In this document: one piece after another, positions 17,821 to 27,441 of the stretch
Numbering within the stretch: position 1 is the stretch's first letter
How the letters are laid out: the number at the start of each line of letters is the position of its first letter
From: Pseudomonas sp. SCA2728.1_7
GTDB taxonomy: Bacteria > Pseudomonadota > Gammaproteobacteria > Pseudomonadales > Pseudomonadaceae
Reading direction: 5' to 3'
Assembly: GCF_018138145.1 (NCBI RefSeq)
Contig: NZ_CP073104.1
Location: 744,001 to 808,000 of the forward strand
Length of the DNA stretch: 64,000 nucleotides
Notes under the pieces: generated by a model
Told to the model about the DNA's origin: nothing
What the model saw: the letters and a program-made list of their open reading frames with translations, nothing else
Databases searched by the model: none
Made by a program: the position numbers and the translations under genes

Positions 17821-18780
17821 ATGCCTCGCCCTACCGCTACGCAAACCGTACCGCCGCCCTACTCCCGTTATCTGGCTGTGATCATTCTGTTGTGCATGGG
17901 CTGTGCGTTTGCCGGCAATCATGTGGCGGCGCGAGTCGCCTTTGATGATGGTGCGGGTGTGCTGCTGGCGATTTTGATGCGTTCCGGCGGGACCTTGCTG
18001 GTGCTCGCCATCCTGGTGCTGTGGCAAAGACAAAGCCCGCGCTTGCCGGCGGGTGCCTGGCGCTGGCAACTGTTGCTGGGGTTGCTGATCACAGCGCAGA
18101 GTCTGTGTCTGTATTCCGCTGTCGCGCGGGTGCCGGTGGCGCTGGCCCTGCTGGTGGCGAACGTATTCCCAATTCTGCTGGCATTGCTCACCTGGGCGCT
18201 GGGTGGCCCGCGACCGAGCGCCCGCACCGCGACATTGATGGGTCTGATTCTCTTGGGCCTGGTGTTTGTGCTGGATGTCCCCGGGCGGCTCTCGACCACG
18301 ACAGACGTCAGTGCGCAATGGCTGACGGGCGTTGCGCTCGCATTCTGCGCCGCCAGCGTGTTCGCCTGCGCGCTGTGGATCACCGACCACAAACTGTCTC
18401 AGGTACGTGGCTCGGTGCGCAGTCTGCTGACCATTTTCATCGTGTTCAGCAGCGTCAACCTGGCAGGGCTGACGGGTGCCCTTCCCGGCGGATTGAACCT
18501 GCCCGCCACCTCGACCGGATGGCTGGCCCTCGCCACTCTGGTGGTGCTGTATGGCACGGGTTTTATCGTCCTGTTCATTTCGGTGCCTCGACTCGACATG
18601 CCACGCAATGCGCCGGTCATGAACATCGAGCCATTGGCAACGCTGTTGATGGGCTGGATTGTGCTGGATCAGATGCTCAGTACAGGACAGATCTTCGGCG
18701 GAGTGATTGTGGTCATGGGCATCGTTTTGCTGACTTATCGCAAATCAGTGGTCAAGGCTGAGGTTAAAGCCAGTGCGTGA
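17821..18780 (+). CDS. EamA-family (DMT) transporter
   Basis: This is a 319-residue drug/metabolite transporter with about ten hydrophobic helices in two EamA repeats. The first contains MGCAFAGNHVAARVAF and ARVPVALALLVANVFPILLALL. The second ends in LDMPRNAPVMNIEPLATLLMGWIVLDQ, the usual EamA signature. Such proteins export amino acids or metabolites across the inner membrane. I place the start at 17821 because the operator-like dyad lies just upstream and the N terminus then matches the family length. Confidence 0.85.
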   Translation: MPRPTATQTVPPPYSRYLAVIILLCMGCAFAGNHVAARVAFDDGAGVLLAILMRSGGTLLVLAILVLWQRQSPRLPAGAWRWQLLLGLLITAQSLCLYSAVARVPVALALLVANVFPILLALLTWALGGPRPSARTATLMGLILLGLVFVLDVPGRLSTTTDVSAQWLTGVALAFCAASVFACALWITDHKLSQVRGSVRSLLTIFIVFSSVNLAGLTGALPGGLNLPATSTGWLALATLVVLYGTGFIVLFISVPRLDMPRNAPVMNIEPLATLLMGWIVLDQMLSTGQIFGGVIVVMGIVLLTYRKSVVKAEVKASA

Positions 18781-18809
18781 GGGTTTCTCTTCAGTGGTCA
18801 GGTTAGTGA

Positions 18810-19739
18810 TTAACCCAAAGCAGTGTCGAGAAACATCATCACCCCAAAACCGAGCATCAGCCCCAAGGTCGCCGGGGTCTCATGACCGTTGCGATGAGTC
18901 TCGGGAATGACCTCATGGGACACCACAAAAATCATCGCCCCGGCGGCCAGACCGAGCGCAATGGGATATCCCAACGCAAAGCTGCTGGAAATACCCAAGC
19001 CGACAACGGCGCCAATCGGTTCCATCAACCCCGAACCCACCGCAATCAGCGCGGCGCGAAGCGCTGAGATGCCGGTTACGCGTAATGCCAGGGCGACTGC
19101 CAGACCTTCGGGAATGTCTTGAATGGCGATGGCAGTGGTCAGCGGCAGTCCGACCTTCATATCGCCGTTGGCGAAGCTCACGCCAATGGCCATGCCTTCC
19201 GGCAGGTTATGCAATGTGATTGCCAGCACGAACAACCAGACACGATTGATGCGCTGCGCGGCCGGCCCACGGCGTCCGCTTTTCTCGTGTTCGTGAGGGA
19301 CGAAACGATCAAGACCGACCATCAGCGCGACACCCAACCCCAACCCTGCAACAACGACGCAGGCCGCAAGCAACTGGTTATCGCAAAGCGCCTGAGCCGC
19401 TTCTATGCCCGGCAGAATCAGCGAAAACGAACTGGCGGCCAGCATCATCCCGGCGGCAAAGCCGAGCATGATGTCTTGGGTTCGGGCGGCGATGTCTCGC
19501 AACGCGATCGCTACGACAGCACCGATTGCTGTCGCAGCGAAGCCAGTCATGCCGCCGATAAAAGCGAAGTGCAGATTTTGTTTGTTGGCCCCGACAAAGG
19601 CGCCATACCCGCTTATCAGCAGGAAGATTGTCACCCCGATCAGAATTGACCAGAAGACGCGCCCGCCCCACCCGGAGCCTGAGAATCGGGCGAACCAGGA
19701 GCGAGCGGGTGCGGCTGATGAGGTCAACGGCTCGGGCAT
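18810..19739 (-). CDS. ZIP-family metal transporter (GufA/ZupT-like)
   Basis: This 309-residue membrane protein has the two ZIP metal-channel motifs: HNLPEGMAIG (about residues 179-188) and QDIPEGLAVALAL (about 207-219). HEVIPETH follows near the C terminus, and an acidic/His loop FVPHEHEKSGRR (about 146-157) sits between helices. It probably imports Zn2+ or another divalent metal. It starts after CAGGAG. It converges with the EamA gene, leaving only 29 bp between the two stops. Confidence 0.9.
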   Translation of the reverse strand: MPEPLTSSAAPARSWFARFSGSGWGGRVFWSILIGVTIFLLISGYGAFVGANKQNLHFAFIGGMTGFAATAIGAVVAIALRDIAARTQDIMLGFAAGMMLAASSFSLILPGIEAAQALCDNQLLAACVVVAGLGLGVALMVGLDRFVPHEHEKSGRRGPAAQRINRVWLFVLAITLHNLPEGMAIGVSFANGDMKVGLPLTTAIAIQDIPEGLAVALALRVTGISALRAALIAVGSGLMEPIGAVVGLGISSSFALGYPIALGLAAGAMIFVVSHEVIPETHRNGHETPATLGLMLGFGVMMFLDTALG

Positions 19740-19802
19740 GGAAATCTCCTGTTTTGTTGATTCGATATTTTCAGCGGATGCGGATAACCAACGTACATGA
19801 CC

Positions 19803-20051
19803 TCAGTGGTAATCGTCTCCAGCGACTGCGCGCAGGTACGCAACGTCTGCTTCTCTGCGCAGGTCGCGCCACTCGTCCCAGCTGAGCAGGCCCAAGCGGT
19901 CCATTTCATCCGACTGGCGCAGCAGTTCGTCGTGATAGGCGTCTGGACAGTCCCTTCGCAGTTCAAGGTTTTCCAGTGCACGTTGCCAGGCCGCCAACGC
20001 GAGTAATCTGGTTTCTTGTGCGAATGTCAGTTGATTCTTGAACGCGTTCAT
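19803..20051 (-). CDS. small conserved hypothetical protein
   Basis: This 82-residue soluble protein is rich in acidic and Trp residues (WQRALENLELRRDCP, LLSWDEWRDLRREAD), with no signal peptide or membrane helix. I set the start at the ATG at 20051, which follows a GGGGTGGG-like ribosome site; a longer frame adds unconserved-looking residues. I do not recognise a function. It may be one of the DUF-type acidic helical proteins common in Pseudomonas. Neighbours are unrelated. Confidence 0.5.
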   Translation of the reverse strand: MNAFKNQLTFAQETRLLALAAWQRALENLELRRDCPDAYHDELLRQSDEMDRLGLLSWDEWRDLRREADVAYLRAVAGDDYH

Positions 20052-20195
20052 TTCGCCCACCCCGAATATTTCCCGGTTGAGCGACCGATTTCGAGTTAGG
20101 TTCAAAATGGCTGACGAAAAGCGGATGACTGAAAGCTTTCTGCTGACGTGGCCACCAACCAATCCAGCTCATAGATGGAGTAACGGTATGGGGCA

Positions 20196-20230
20196 ATCGC
20201 CCCGCCACTCAATCCAGTGGTCGGGGCGAT
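20196..20230 (-). terminator. strong hairpin downstream of the ALDH operon
   Basis: ATCGCCCCGCCACT pairs with AGTGGTCGGGGCGAT, 14 pairs with one bulge and a 6-base loop. It lies 25 bases beyond the ALDH stop, at the end of the minus-strand catabolic operon. Confidence 0.6.
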
Positions 20231-20254
20231 GCGATTTGTTGCGTCAAAGCACTA

Positions 20255-21745
20255 TCAGGAAGCATCAATCCAGATGGTTTTGATTTCAGTGTACTGGTCG
20301 TGCGCCCAGATCGACTTGTCGCGCCCGCCGAACCCTGATTCCTTGTAGCCGCCGAATGGCGTAGAGGCGTCGCCCTCGCCGAAGCAGTTCACCGTGACAA
20401 TCCCGGCACGGATGCCGCGTGAGAGTTTCAGGGCATGGCGCAGGTTGCCGGTGTAAGCCGACGCCGCCAGGCCGTAGGCCGTGTCGTTGGCCAGCACAAT
20501 GGCTTCGTCAACGCTCTGGAAGGTGGTGACGCTTAGCACCGGGCCGAAGATTTCTTCCTGGAACAGGCGGCTATCGCGGCTCACGCCATCAACGATGGTG
20601 GGTTCGACGAAGATGTCGTCGCGGGTGTTTCCGCCCACCAACACGCTGAGGTTTTCGTCGCGGGCCACATCAAGGTAGGAGCGCACCTTGTCGAAATGCG
20701 CCTTGCTGATCATCGAGCCCAAGCGATTTTCAGGGTCCAATGGATCGCCCATTTTCCAGTCACCCAAATGAACCTGCACACGCTGCAACAGTTCTTCCTT
20801 GACGTCGGCGTGGACGATCAGCCTTGATGAGGCCGAACAGTTTTCACCCATGTTCCAGAACGCGCCATTCACCACATGCTGGGCGACAACGTCGATGTCT
20901 TCGACATCATTCATCACCACAGCAGGGTTCTTGCCGCCACATTCCAGCACGATGCGTTTCAGGTTCGATTCGCTGGAGTATTTGAGAAACAGCCGCCCGG
21001 TATCGGTTGAACCAGTGAAGCTGACCATGGCCACATCCGGGTGACGCCCCAGTGGCTCGCCCGCCTCCTTGCCTCCCCCGGGCACGACGTTGAACACGCC
21101 GGCGGGAATCCCCGCCTGATGCGCCAGTTCGGCGACGCGTAAAGTGCTCAGCGTAGTTTCCTTGGCCGGTTTGACCACGATTGAACAGCCGGCGGCCAGC
21201 GACGGACCGATTTTCCAGGCGAGCATCAGCAGCGGGAAATTCCACGGCAACACCAGGCCGACAACCCCGATCGGTTCGCGCACCACCATGGTCACCGCAC
21301 CCGAGCCGACGGGGGCCGTGGCGTCGTAAATCTTGTCGATCAGCTCAGCGTGCCAACGCAACGTATGAATCGTTTCGGGTACGTCGATGTTCTGACATTC
21401 ACGAATCGGCTTGCCACTGTCCAGACTTTCGAGCACCGCCAGTTCGTGGGCGTTGTCTTCCAGCAACTGGGCAAAGCGCAGCAATACCGATTTTCGTGCG
21501 GACGGCGCCAGTGAATGCCAGCGTGCGTCGGCGAAGGCTTCCTTGGCCGCTGCAACGGCGGCATCGACGTCCTCGGCATTGCACGCGGCAATCTCGGTCA
21601 ATACCTGTTCGGTGGCCGGGTTGGTCGTGGTGAATGTCTTGCCCGATCTGGAGGCGCAAAACTGGCCGTTGATAAAGGCTTGATTGCGAAACTCGAGCTT
21701 CGCAGCCAGTTCACGGTATTGCTCTTGACTCAGCAGGTCTGCCAT
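20255..21745 (-). CDS. PuuC-like NAD+-dependent aldehyde dehydrogenase
   Basis: This 496-residue ALDH has all key residues: the oxyanion Asn in PWNFPLL (about 164-170), Rossmann FTGSTDTG, catalytic Glu in LECGGKNP and catalytic Cys in NMGENCSASSR, then EEIFGPVLSV. The C-terminal HDQYTEIKTIWID closely resembles gamma-glutamyl-aminobutyraldehyde dehydrogenase (PuuC). Here it probably oxidises the semialdehyde made by the DapA-like enzyme to a carboxylic acid (inference from context). Its ribosome site lies inside the end of the DapA-like gene, whose stop is one base before its ATG. Confidence 0.92.
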   Translation of the reverse strand: MADLLSQEQYRELAAKLEFRNQAFINGQFCASRSGKTFTTTNPATEQVLTEIAACNAEDVDAAVAAAKEAFADARWHSLAPSARKSVLLRFAQLLEDNAHELAVLESLDSGKPIRECQNIDVPETIHTLRWHAELIDKIYDATAPVGSGAVTMVVREPIGVVGLVLPWNFPLLMLAWKIGPSLAAGCSIVVKPAKETTLSTLRVAELAHQAGIPAGVFNVVPGGGKEAGEPLGRHPDVAMVSFTGSTDTGRLFLKYSSESNLKRIVLECGGKNPAVVMNDVEDIDVVAQHVVNGAFWNMGENCSASSRLIVHADVKEELLQRVQVHLGDWKMGDPLDPENRLGSMISKAHFDKVRSYLDVARDENLSVLVGGNTRDDIFVEPTIVDGVSRDSRLFQEEIFGPVLSVTTFQSVDEAIVLANDTAYGLAASAYTGNLRHALKLSRGIRAGIVTVNCFGEGDASTPFGGYKESGFGGRDKSIWAHDQYTEIKTIWIDAS

Positions 21746-21746
21746 T

Positions 21747-22649
21747 TCAAGCCTCCTCGACGATACGCGCGACGTTTTGCTGAAGGGTTTTGATCACGCC
21801 TTCCAGCGCTTGCTTCTCTGAAGGCTCCAGCGCTTGCAGTGGCGCCCGCACACCGCCGGCACGCAGGCCGCTGAGTTCGCTGCCATGTTTGATCGACTGC
21901 ACGAACTTGCCGCTCTCGAGGAAATCCATCAACGGCAGCATCGCCGACATGATCCGCCGGCCTTTATCGAAGTTCTTTTCCAGCACGCAGGCTTGGTAAA
22001 GCGCGATGTGTTCGCGCGGGATGAAGTTCGAGCCGGCGCAAACCCAGCTGCGCGCGCCCCAGGCGAAATACTCCAGGGCCTGATCATCCCAGCCACAGGA
22101 CAACTGGATCGACGGATGAGCGTGAGCCAGACGGTGCAGGCGACTCATCTCGCCCGAACTTTCCTTGATCGCGGCGATGTTCTTGCAGCCAGCAATCGCT
22201 TCAAAAAATTCGTCGCCCATCGTCACGCCCATTCGCGACGGATAGTTGTAAAGCATGATCGGCAGCCCGGCGGCCTTGTCCACGGCGAGCACATGGGCGG
22301 CAATTTCCTTTTGCGTCGGCAACGCATACGGTGGCGAACCGACCAGAATCGCGTCCGCTTTCAGGGATTTGGCCTTTTCGGCGAAGTACACCGAGTCTTC
22401 GGTACGAATGCCGCCGGTGCCGATGACCAGAGGCAAGCGTCCGCGGATCACCTCTTTGGCTCGCTCGGCCACGGCCACGCGCTCCTCGGCGGTGTGTGCG
22501 TAATACTCGCCGGTGGAGCCGCCAATAACGATGCCGTGAACCTTGGACTCGATCAGATATTCGAGCACGTCGGCGAACGCCGAATAGTCGATCTGGCCAT
22601 CAGCGGACAACGGGGTAATGGCAGGGGTAAAAATTCCGTCAAAGTTCAT
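21747..22649 (-). CDS. dihydrodipicolinate synthase (DapA)-family lyase
   Basis: This is a 300-residue TIM-barrel class I aldolase or deaminase. Family blocks are FTPAITPLSADGQIDYSA at the start, GIVIGGSTGEYYAHTAEER (about 40-58), the LYNYPSRMGV tyrosine motif (about 134-143) and IAAIKESSGEM with the Schiff-base Lys near 163. Genuine DapA has GTTGE; this GSTGEYY form is typical of catabolic members such as hydroxypyrroline-carboxylate deaminases or keto-acid lyases. Position between an amino-acid-oxidase-like flavoprotein and an ALDH supports a catabolic deaminase or dehydratase role. Confidence 0.88.
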   Translation of the reverse strand: MNFDGIFTPAITPLSADGQIDYSAFADVLEYLIESKVHGIVIGGSTGEYYAHTAEERVAVAERAKEVIRGRLPLVIGTGGIRTEDSVYFAEKAKSLKADAILVGSPPYALPTQKEIAAHVLAVDKAAGLPIMLYNYPSRMGVTMGDEFFEAIAGCKNIAAIKESSGEMSRLHRLAHAHPSIQLSCGWDDQALEYFAWGARSWVCAGSNFIPREHIALYQACVLEKNFDKGRRIMSAMLPLMDFLESGKFVQSIKHGSELSGLRAGGVRAPLQALEPSEKQALEGVIKTLQQNVARIVEEA

Positions 22650-22781
22650 AGCGTTTTCTCCAGTGGTTCAATGTTCAATCCGTGCGCCCGACGGCATGCC
22701 GGGCAGACCGTGGTTATTGGCGGCGCAAGCCTTCAGGACGGCAGTAGAGCGACGAGGCTTCAGCGACTAGTCAAAGGAAAC

Positions 22782-24098
22782 TCAGCTTTCTCTCCCGGCG
22801 CGGTACTGCCCCCACTTGAGGTTCATGTTCACCCCAAGCGAAAGGAACGGTTCTGGCGGGTTGCTGTTGGGACCTGGCGCCTGCAACAAGAAATCAATCA
22901 GCGGGTCACGCTGTCCCGCCAGCCAGTCAGCGAGCAACTTGCCGGTGACGGTTCCGCGCGTGACGCCCAGACCGTTGCAGCCCAGCGCGCCATAAACGTT
23001 GGGCGCCAGTTCACCGAAGAAGCCGTTGTGGTTGCGCGACATGGCCAATGCGCCGCCCCAGGTGTAGTCGAACGTCACCTCCGGCAACATCGGAAAACGC
23101 TGATCGAATGAAGCCTTGTGCCGGCGCACGAAACGCTCGTTGTATTTGGTGTTGCTACGACCATCCGGGTTGAAGGTAAAACTGTTGCGGATCAGCAGGC
23201 GGTTATCCGGGGTGCGGCGCACCGTGGTGCCGAACGGATCCGCTGGAATGGCGCCCCAGAACGGTTTGCCGCCCAGGCGCGCCTGCTCCTCTTCGGTCAG
23301 CGGCCGGGTGATGCTCGCGTAGGTGTAGATCGGCAACATGCGCCCCTGCAGGAAACCGAAACGCATGCCGAACGAGTTGTTCGCCAGAATCAGCTTGTCG
23401 GCGGTGATGCTGCCGTGAGCGTGTTTGAGGATCGTCTTGGCGCCGTATTCCACTTCCAGAATCGGGGTGCGCTCATACAGCGTGACGTTCGATGGCAGAT
23501 GGTCGGCGAGGCCTTTCACCAGCCCGGACGGTTGCAGTAGCACCGCCCCCGGGGTGAACAATGCCTGGCGATAAAACCGTGTGCCCAGATGTTCGGGCAA
23601 CTCATCGGCATTAATCATTTGAAAAGGCTGATCGAGTTTTTCCAGGCCCCGGCGATAGGCATCGAGTACGGCGATACCACGGTTCTCCACCGCCGCCTGA
23701 TATTTGCCGCAGGCTTTCATCTGGCAGTCGATGCGGTATTGATCGACCAGCTCGCGAAGTATCGATTGGCCGGCCAGATTGAGTTTCAAACTGGTGCGGG
23801 CCAGCGCGATGTCACCGATGTAATCCTCAGCGCCAATGTCATGGGGCAGATCAATGGCGAACCCGGCATTACGCCCCGAGGGCCCCAGTCCGACTTCCTG
23901 CGCTTCGATCAGCACCACTTCGTCGTCGGGAAAATTCAACGCCAGTTGCCGCGCGCACGCCAGTCCCGTGAAGCCGGCACCGATGATCACCCAGCGGGCT
24001 GAACGGTGCCCGCGGTGAGCCGGCTCGGGACTGCGTGGCTTGCTCAAATGAAACCAGCCACAACTATCATCATCGGCGGGTAATGAACTGACTTTCAT
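22782..24098 (-). CDS. FAD-dependent amine/D-amino acid oxidoreductase (DAO family)
   Basis: This 438-residue flavoprotein has an unusual 34-residue N-terminal extension before the dinucleotide motif WVIIGAGFTGLACARQLA. GPSGRNAGFAIDLPHD follows, the FAD-contact block shared by PuuB and related amine oxidases. ADKLILANNSFGMR is the second FAD region. The terminal YGALGCNGLGVTRGTVTGKLLADWL closes the fold. It likely oxidises a secondary amine or D-amino acid to an imine. It lies 127 bp downstream of the GlxA-type regulator gene and upstream of the DapA-like lyase. The start is the first ATG and has only a weak ribosome site. Confidence 0.88.
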   Translation of the reverse strand: MKVSSLPADDDSCGWFHLSKPRSPEPAHRGHRSARWVIIGAGFTGLACARQLALNFPDDEVVLIEAQEVGLGPSGRNAGFAIDLPHDIGAEDYIGDIALARTSLKLNLAGQSILRELVDQYRIDCQMKACGKYQAAVENRGIAVLDAYRRGLEKLDQPFQMINADELPEHLGTRFYRQALFTPGAVLLQPSGLVKGLADHLPSNVTLYERTPILEVEYGAKTILKHAHGSITADKLILANNSFGMRFGFLQGRMLPIYTYASITRPLTEEEQARLGGKPFWGAIPADPFGTTVRRTPDNRLLIRNSFTFNPDGRSNTKYNERFVRRHKASFDQRFPMLPEVTFDYTWGGALAMSRNHNGFFGELAPNVYGALGCNGLGVTRGTVTGKLLADWLAGQRDPLIDFLLQAPGPNSNPPEPFLSLGVNMNLKWGQYRAGRES

Positions 24099-24224
24099 AG
24101 TGTTGAACCGTTAATCGTTGAAGTTGCAAAACGCACGCGGCACAAAGCAAACGCACGCAATGGCGTTGATCCGGAAACTTGCAAAACTGGCACTTACACA
24201 AACAGTGACGATTGACTGTTTGTT

Positions 24225-25283
24225 TTAAAAATTCGCCGCCACGGCATAACGGCCGCTACTGGCATAGTCGTTGGCGTAGTAATAATCCCTGAAGGTCATG
24301 GGCGGTAAGCCGAACAGGTCCTTGAAGCGTTTATAGAAGTGCGGATAGCTGACAAACCCGGTGGCCAGAGCCACATCGGTCAACGAACGATCACTTTGCA
24401 CAATCAGTTGCCGGGCCCGGGTCAAACGCAATTCCAGGTAGTAGCGATTCGGTGCGGCATTGAGATAGCGGGCAAACCTTCTTTCCAGTTGCCGGCGTGA
24501 CACGCCGACCTGGCTGGCGATTGCATCGATTTCCAACGGTTCCTCAATGTTTTTTTCCATCAGGTCGAGCGCGATGTTCAAAGGCTTGGGAATCGCTGAA
24601 CAGCGGAGACTGTCGGCAGTCTTCGGTTGAAGATGTCCAGACTGGTGAACCCGTTTTATTTCATCGACCAGTGCCGCATCGTTGCGCGCGCCCAGTTCCT
24701 GCATGATTGCCAGGGTCATATCCAGCGCCGAATGAGCGTTGGCGCAAGTGGCTCGGCGCTCTGCGCAAATAAACTCGCGAGTCGAAACGTTCAACTGCGG
24801 GAAATATTCATTCATCAGTCCGCAGCTGTCGCTGTGGCAGGCGAACTCCTGAGCATCGAGCAAACCGGCATCGGCGAGATAAAACGCGGCATTCCAGCAA
24901 CCGGCAACGATCCCTTTGCCCGAGGACTTCTTGAGCACTCGGCGCAGCACTGGCTGTGTGGCAAGCCTCACACGCTGGCCTCCGACCACAATCACTGCAT
25001 CATGACTGAAGCCTTCCGCCACCAGTCTTTGCGAGGCTAGCGACACGCCGATATCACTTTCAACCAGCCCGCCCTGCAGTGAGTAGGTCGACACCTGGTA
25101 AATCGTTTCGCCATTGATCATGTTTCCAGTGGCCAAGGCATCCATCGCCGTTGAAAGGGACGTCAACGAAAAATGATCGAGCAGGATAAACGCCACCCGC
25201 ACCACACGTTCATGACCCGACATCACGGTGGATGGGCGAAAGCCGATGTTCTGTTGCTTCAACGGACTCTGGAAAGTTTCCAT
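24225..25283 (-). CDS. GlxA-type AraC-family regulator
   Basis: This 352-residue protein has a DJ-1/PfpI-like domain (about residues 25-190; VRVAFILLDHFSLTSLSTAMDAL and VVGGQRVRLATQPV) and a C-terminal AraC HTH pair (IDAIASQVGVSRRQLERRFARYL, VALATGFVSYPHFYKRFKDLFG). This is the GbdR/CdhR/SouR architecture, a subfamily that controls glycine betaine, carnitine and sarcosine catabolism in Pseudomonas. Sitting at the end of a ProXWV-type importer, it is probably the activator of this catabolic cluster. Confidence 0.9.
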   Translation of the reverse strand: METFQSPLKQQNIGFRPSTVMSGHERVVRVAFILLDHFSLTSLSTAMDALATGNMINGETIYQVSTYSLQGGLVESDIGVSLASQRLVAEGFSHDAVIVVGGQRVRLATQPVLRRVLKKSSGKGIVAGCWNAAFYLADAGLLDAQEFACHSDSCGLMNEYFPQLNVSTREFICAERRATCANAHSALDMTLAIMQELGARNDAALVDEIKRVHQSGHLQPKTADSLRCSAIPKPLNIALDLMEKNIEEPLEIDAIASQVGVSRRQLERRFARYLNAAPNRYYLELRLTRARQLIVQSDRSLTDVALATGFVSYPHFYKRFKDLFGLPPMTFRDYYYANDYASSGRYAVAANF

Positions 25284-25371
25284 CTTGCGTCACCCGCTCA
25301 CCTTCACTTGAAACGACAACCTTGTGGCTTGGCGACTGGCACCGCCCGCCGCCAAACCGTGGTCGAACCGA

Positions 25372-26394
25372 TTACTTCGCTGCCGCCCGGGCGTCACTCA
25401 ACCAGCCGTCATAGGCTTGCTGGTTGGCCTTGATCCATTCCGCGGCATGACGCTTGATGTCGGCCAGCGACTTTTCACCGTTCTGCATGCGCAGGTTTTG
25501 CGCACTTTCAGCGGCTGTAGGGATGCTGACTTCAGAGAGGAACTTGCGTGCCACCGGGTTTTTCTCGGCGAACTCTTTGTTCATGACGGCATTGATCGTG
25601 TCCACCGGGAAACCGAGGTTCTTGCCGTCATGGAAGGTGTCCTTGCTTTCCTTGCCATCCGGCAGCGAAGTGAACGGCACCGGCAACCAGACCACGTCAC
25701 GCCCTTCTACCAATACACTGGCAATCCACTGCGGAACCCAGGTGAAGAACAGCACGGGCTTGCCTTGCTGAAGCCGCGCAATGGTGTCAGCCATCAACGC
25801 GAAGTACGAGCCGCGGTTGTCGACGACGGTTGGACCCAAGCCATAGGCTTTCATGTGGTGTTCGATCATGATCTCGCAGCCCCAACCCGGGTTGCAGCCC
25901 GTCAGGTCGGCCTTGCCGTCACCGTTGCTGTCGAAGAGTTTGGCGATTTCGGGTTTCTTCAGGTCCGACAGATCCTTGATCTGATAAGCGTCGGCAGTCT
26001 TCTTGTCGATCATGTAGCCCTGCAGCACGCCTTTCATGACTTGCCCGACCTTGACCATCACGTCATCGCCGCCGGCCTTTTCATAAAACGCTTGGTGCAG
26101 GTGTTCCCATTCATGCACGGTGAAATCCGCATCACCATAAGACAGCGCGAGAAACATCGCCGGGTAGTCGACCTCTTTCGGCTGTTTGACGTCGTAGCCC
26201 AACTCCTTAAGGCCGGCGATCACCACCTCACCACGAAAGCGTTCTTCAGCAATGGTCGGGAAAATCGGCGTAATCGAAACGCCGGCACCGGGTTTGTTGG
26301 CATCGGCCGCGTAGGCCGCCGAGCACAACAAGGTGCCAAACACTGCAGCTACCAGGCTCGAAACCACGCTTTTCTTGAGATTTGTCAGTTTCAT
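25372..26394 (-). CDS. proX: ProX-like glycine betaine/proline ABC transporter binding protein
   Basis: This 340-residue periplasmic protein has a cleavable signal (SLVAAVFGTLLCSAAYA, end near residue 29). It shows very clear ProX similarity: KELGYDVKQPKEVDYPAMF, QGYMIDKKTADAYQI, FDSNGDGKADLTGCNPGWG, ADTIARLQQGKPVLFFTWVPQW. The Trp-rich betaine pocket positions (TWVPQW, VVWLPVPF) are kept. It probably delivers a quaternary ammonium compound. Unlike a pure osmotic ProX, it sits in a catabolic cluster, so substrate preference may differ. Confidence 0.92.
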   Translation of the reverse strand: MKLTNLKKSVVSSLVAAVFGTLLCSAAYAADANKPGAGVSITPIFPTIAEERFRGEVVIAGLKELGYDVKQPKEVDYPAMFLALSYGDADFTVHEWEHLHQAFYEKAGGDDVMVKVGQVMKGVLQGYMIDKKTADAYQIKDLSDLKKPEIAKLFDSNGDGKADLTGCNPGWGCEIMIEHHMKAYGLGPTVVDNRGSYFALMADTIARLQQGKPVLFFTWVPQWIASVLVEGRDVVWLPVPFTSLPDGKESKDTFHDGKNLGFPVDTINAVMNKEFAEKNPVARKFLSEVSIPTAAESAQNLRMQNGEKSLADIKRHAAEWIKANQQAYDGWLSDARAAAK

Positions 26395-26437
26395 GTTTCA
26401 CCACGCTTGGAATTTTTAATGGGGTGAGCAGGCCAAC

Positions 26438-27391
26438 TCAATTCGTCACTGGACGTGCAACGTTCTTCTTTTTCTTCAGTTTCATGACCAGCCCCACGGG
26501 GCCGCTTTCATACCAGCGCTGACCGCTGGCCAGATCGCTGCTGCGCTCACCCATTGCCTGGGTCAGTCGATCAAGGAATACCGCGAGCAACACCAGGCCG
26601 GCACCGCCGACGCTGGCTAGGCCCATGTCGAGGCGACCGATGCCGCTCAACACCATCAAGCCCAGACCGCCCACCGAGATCATCGAGGCGACCACCACCA
26701 TCGACAGCGACAGCATCAATGTCTGGTTGAGACCGGCCATCATCGTCGGCGCCGCCAACGGCAACTGCACCTTCATCAGCATTTGCGTAGCCGTGCAGCC
26801 GAACGCTCGAGCGGCTTCGACCTTGTCCGCGGGGACTTGGCGAATACCAAGGTTGGTCAGCCGCACCAGCGGCGCGACGGAAAAGATGATGGTGACGATC
26901 ACACCCGGCACGTTGCCGATGCCGAAGAGCATGACCACCGGCACCAGATAGACGAATGCAGGGAGCGTTTGCATGGCATCCAGCACCGGGCGGATGATCA
27001 TTTCCGTGCGATCACTGCGTGCACACAGGATGCCCAGCGGTATGCCGATCACGGCGCAGAACAACAGCGATGTCAGTACCAAGGCCAGCGTGACCATCGC
27101 ATCGCTCCACACACCGATCAGTCCAAGCCCGGTGAGGGTGGCGACGCTGAAAATGGCGATGCGCTTGCCGCCAATCTGCCAACTGATCAGTCCGGCGATG
27201 ATGATGAACACCGTCGGCGGAACCGACAGCAGTCCCCACTGCACACCGTCGAGCACTTGATCGACCGGCCAGCGGATCGAACGAAATACTTCCCTGAAGT
27301 TATGCACCAGATATTTAAGGGCGGTTTCCACCCAGGATCCCAAGGGGATATTTAAACTTTGGAAAGGATCTAGAAAGTTGAAGTCTGACAT
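26438..27391 (-). CDS. proW: ProW-like glycine betaine/proline ABC transporter permease
   Basis: This 317-residue inner-membrane permease has a BPD_transp_1 domain. The N-terminal amphipathic region (LNIPLGSWVETALKYLVHNFREVFRSI) matches ProW. About seven hydrophobic segments follow. The ABC-contact EAA loop is GIRQVPADKVEAARAFGCT (around residue 190). The long ProW N-terminal tail is shorter than in E. coli. It is co-oriented with proV (50 bp gap) and proX (43 bp gap). Confidence 0.93.
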   Translation of the reverse strand: MSDFNFLDPFQSLNIPLGSWVETALKYLVHNFREVFRSIRWPVDQVLDGVQWGLLSVPPTVFIIIAGLISWQIGGKRIAIFSVATLTGLGLIGVWSDAMVTLALVLTSLLFCAVIGIPLGILCARSDRTEMIIRPVLDAMQTLPAFVYLVPVVMLFGIGNVPGVIVTIIFSVAPLVRLTNLGIRQVPADKVEAARAFGCTATQMLMKVQLPLAAPTMMAGLNQTLMLSLSMVVVASMISVGGLGLMVLSGIGRLDMGLASVGGAGLVLLAVFLDRLTQAMGERSSDLASGQRWYESGPVGLVMKLKKKKNVARPVTN

Positions 27392-27441
27392 GGTGCTACC
27401 TCGCCCTCAGAAGCGGTAAATCAATTCTGATTATTCGCAGT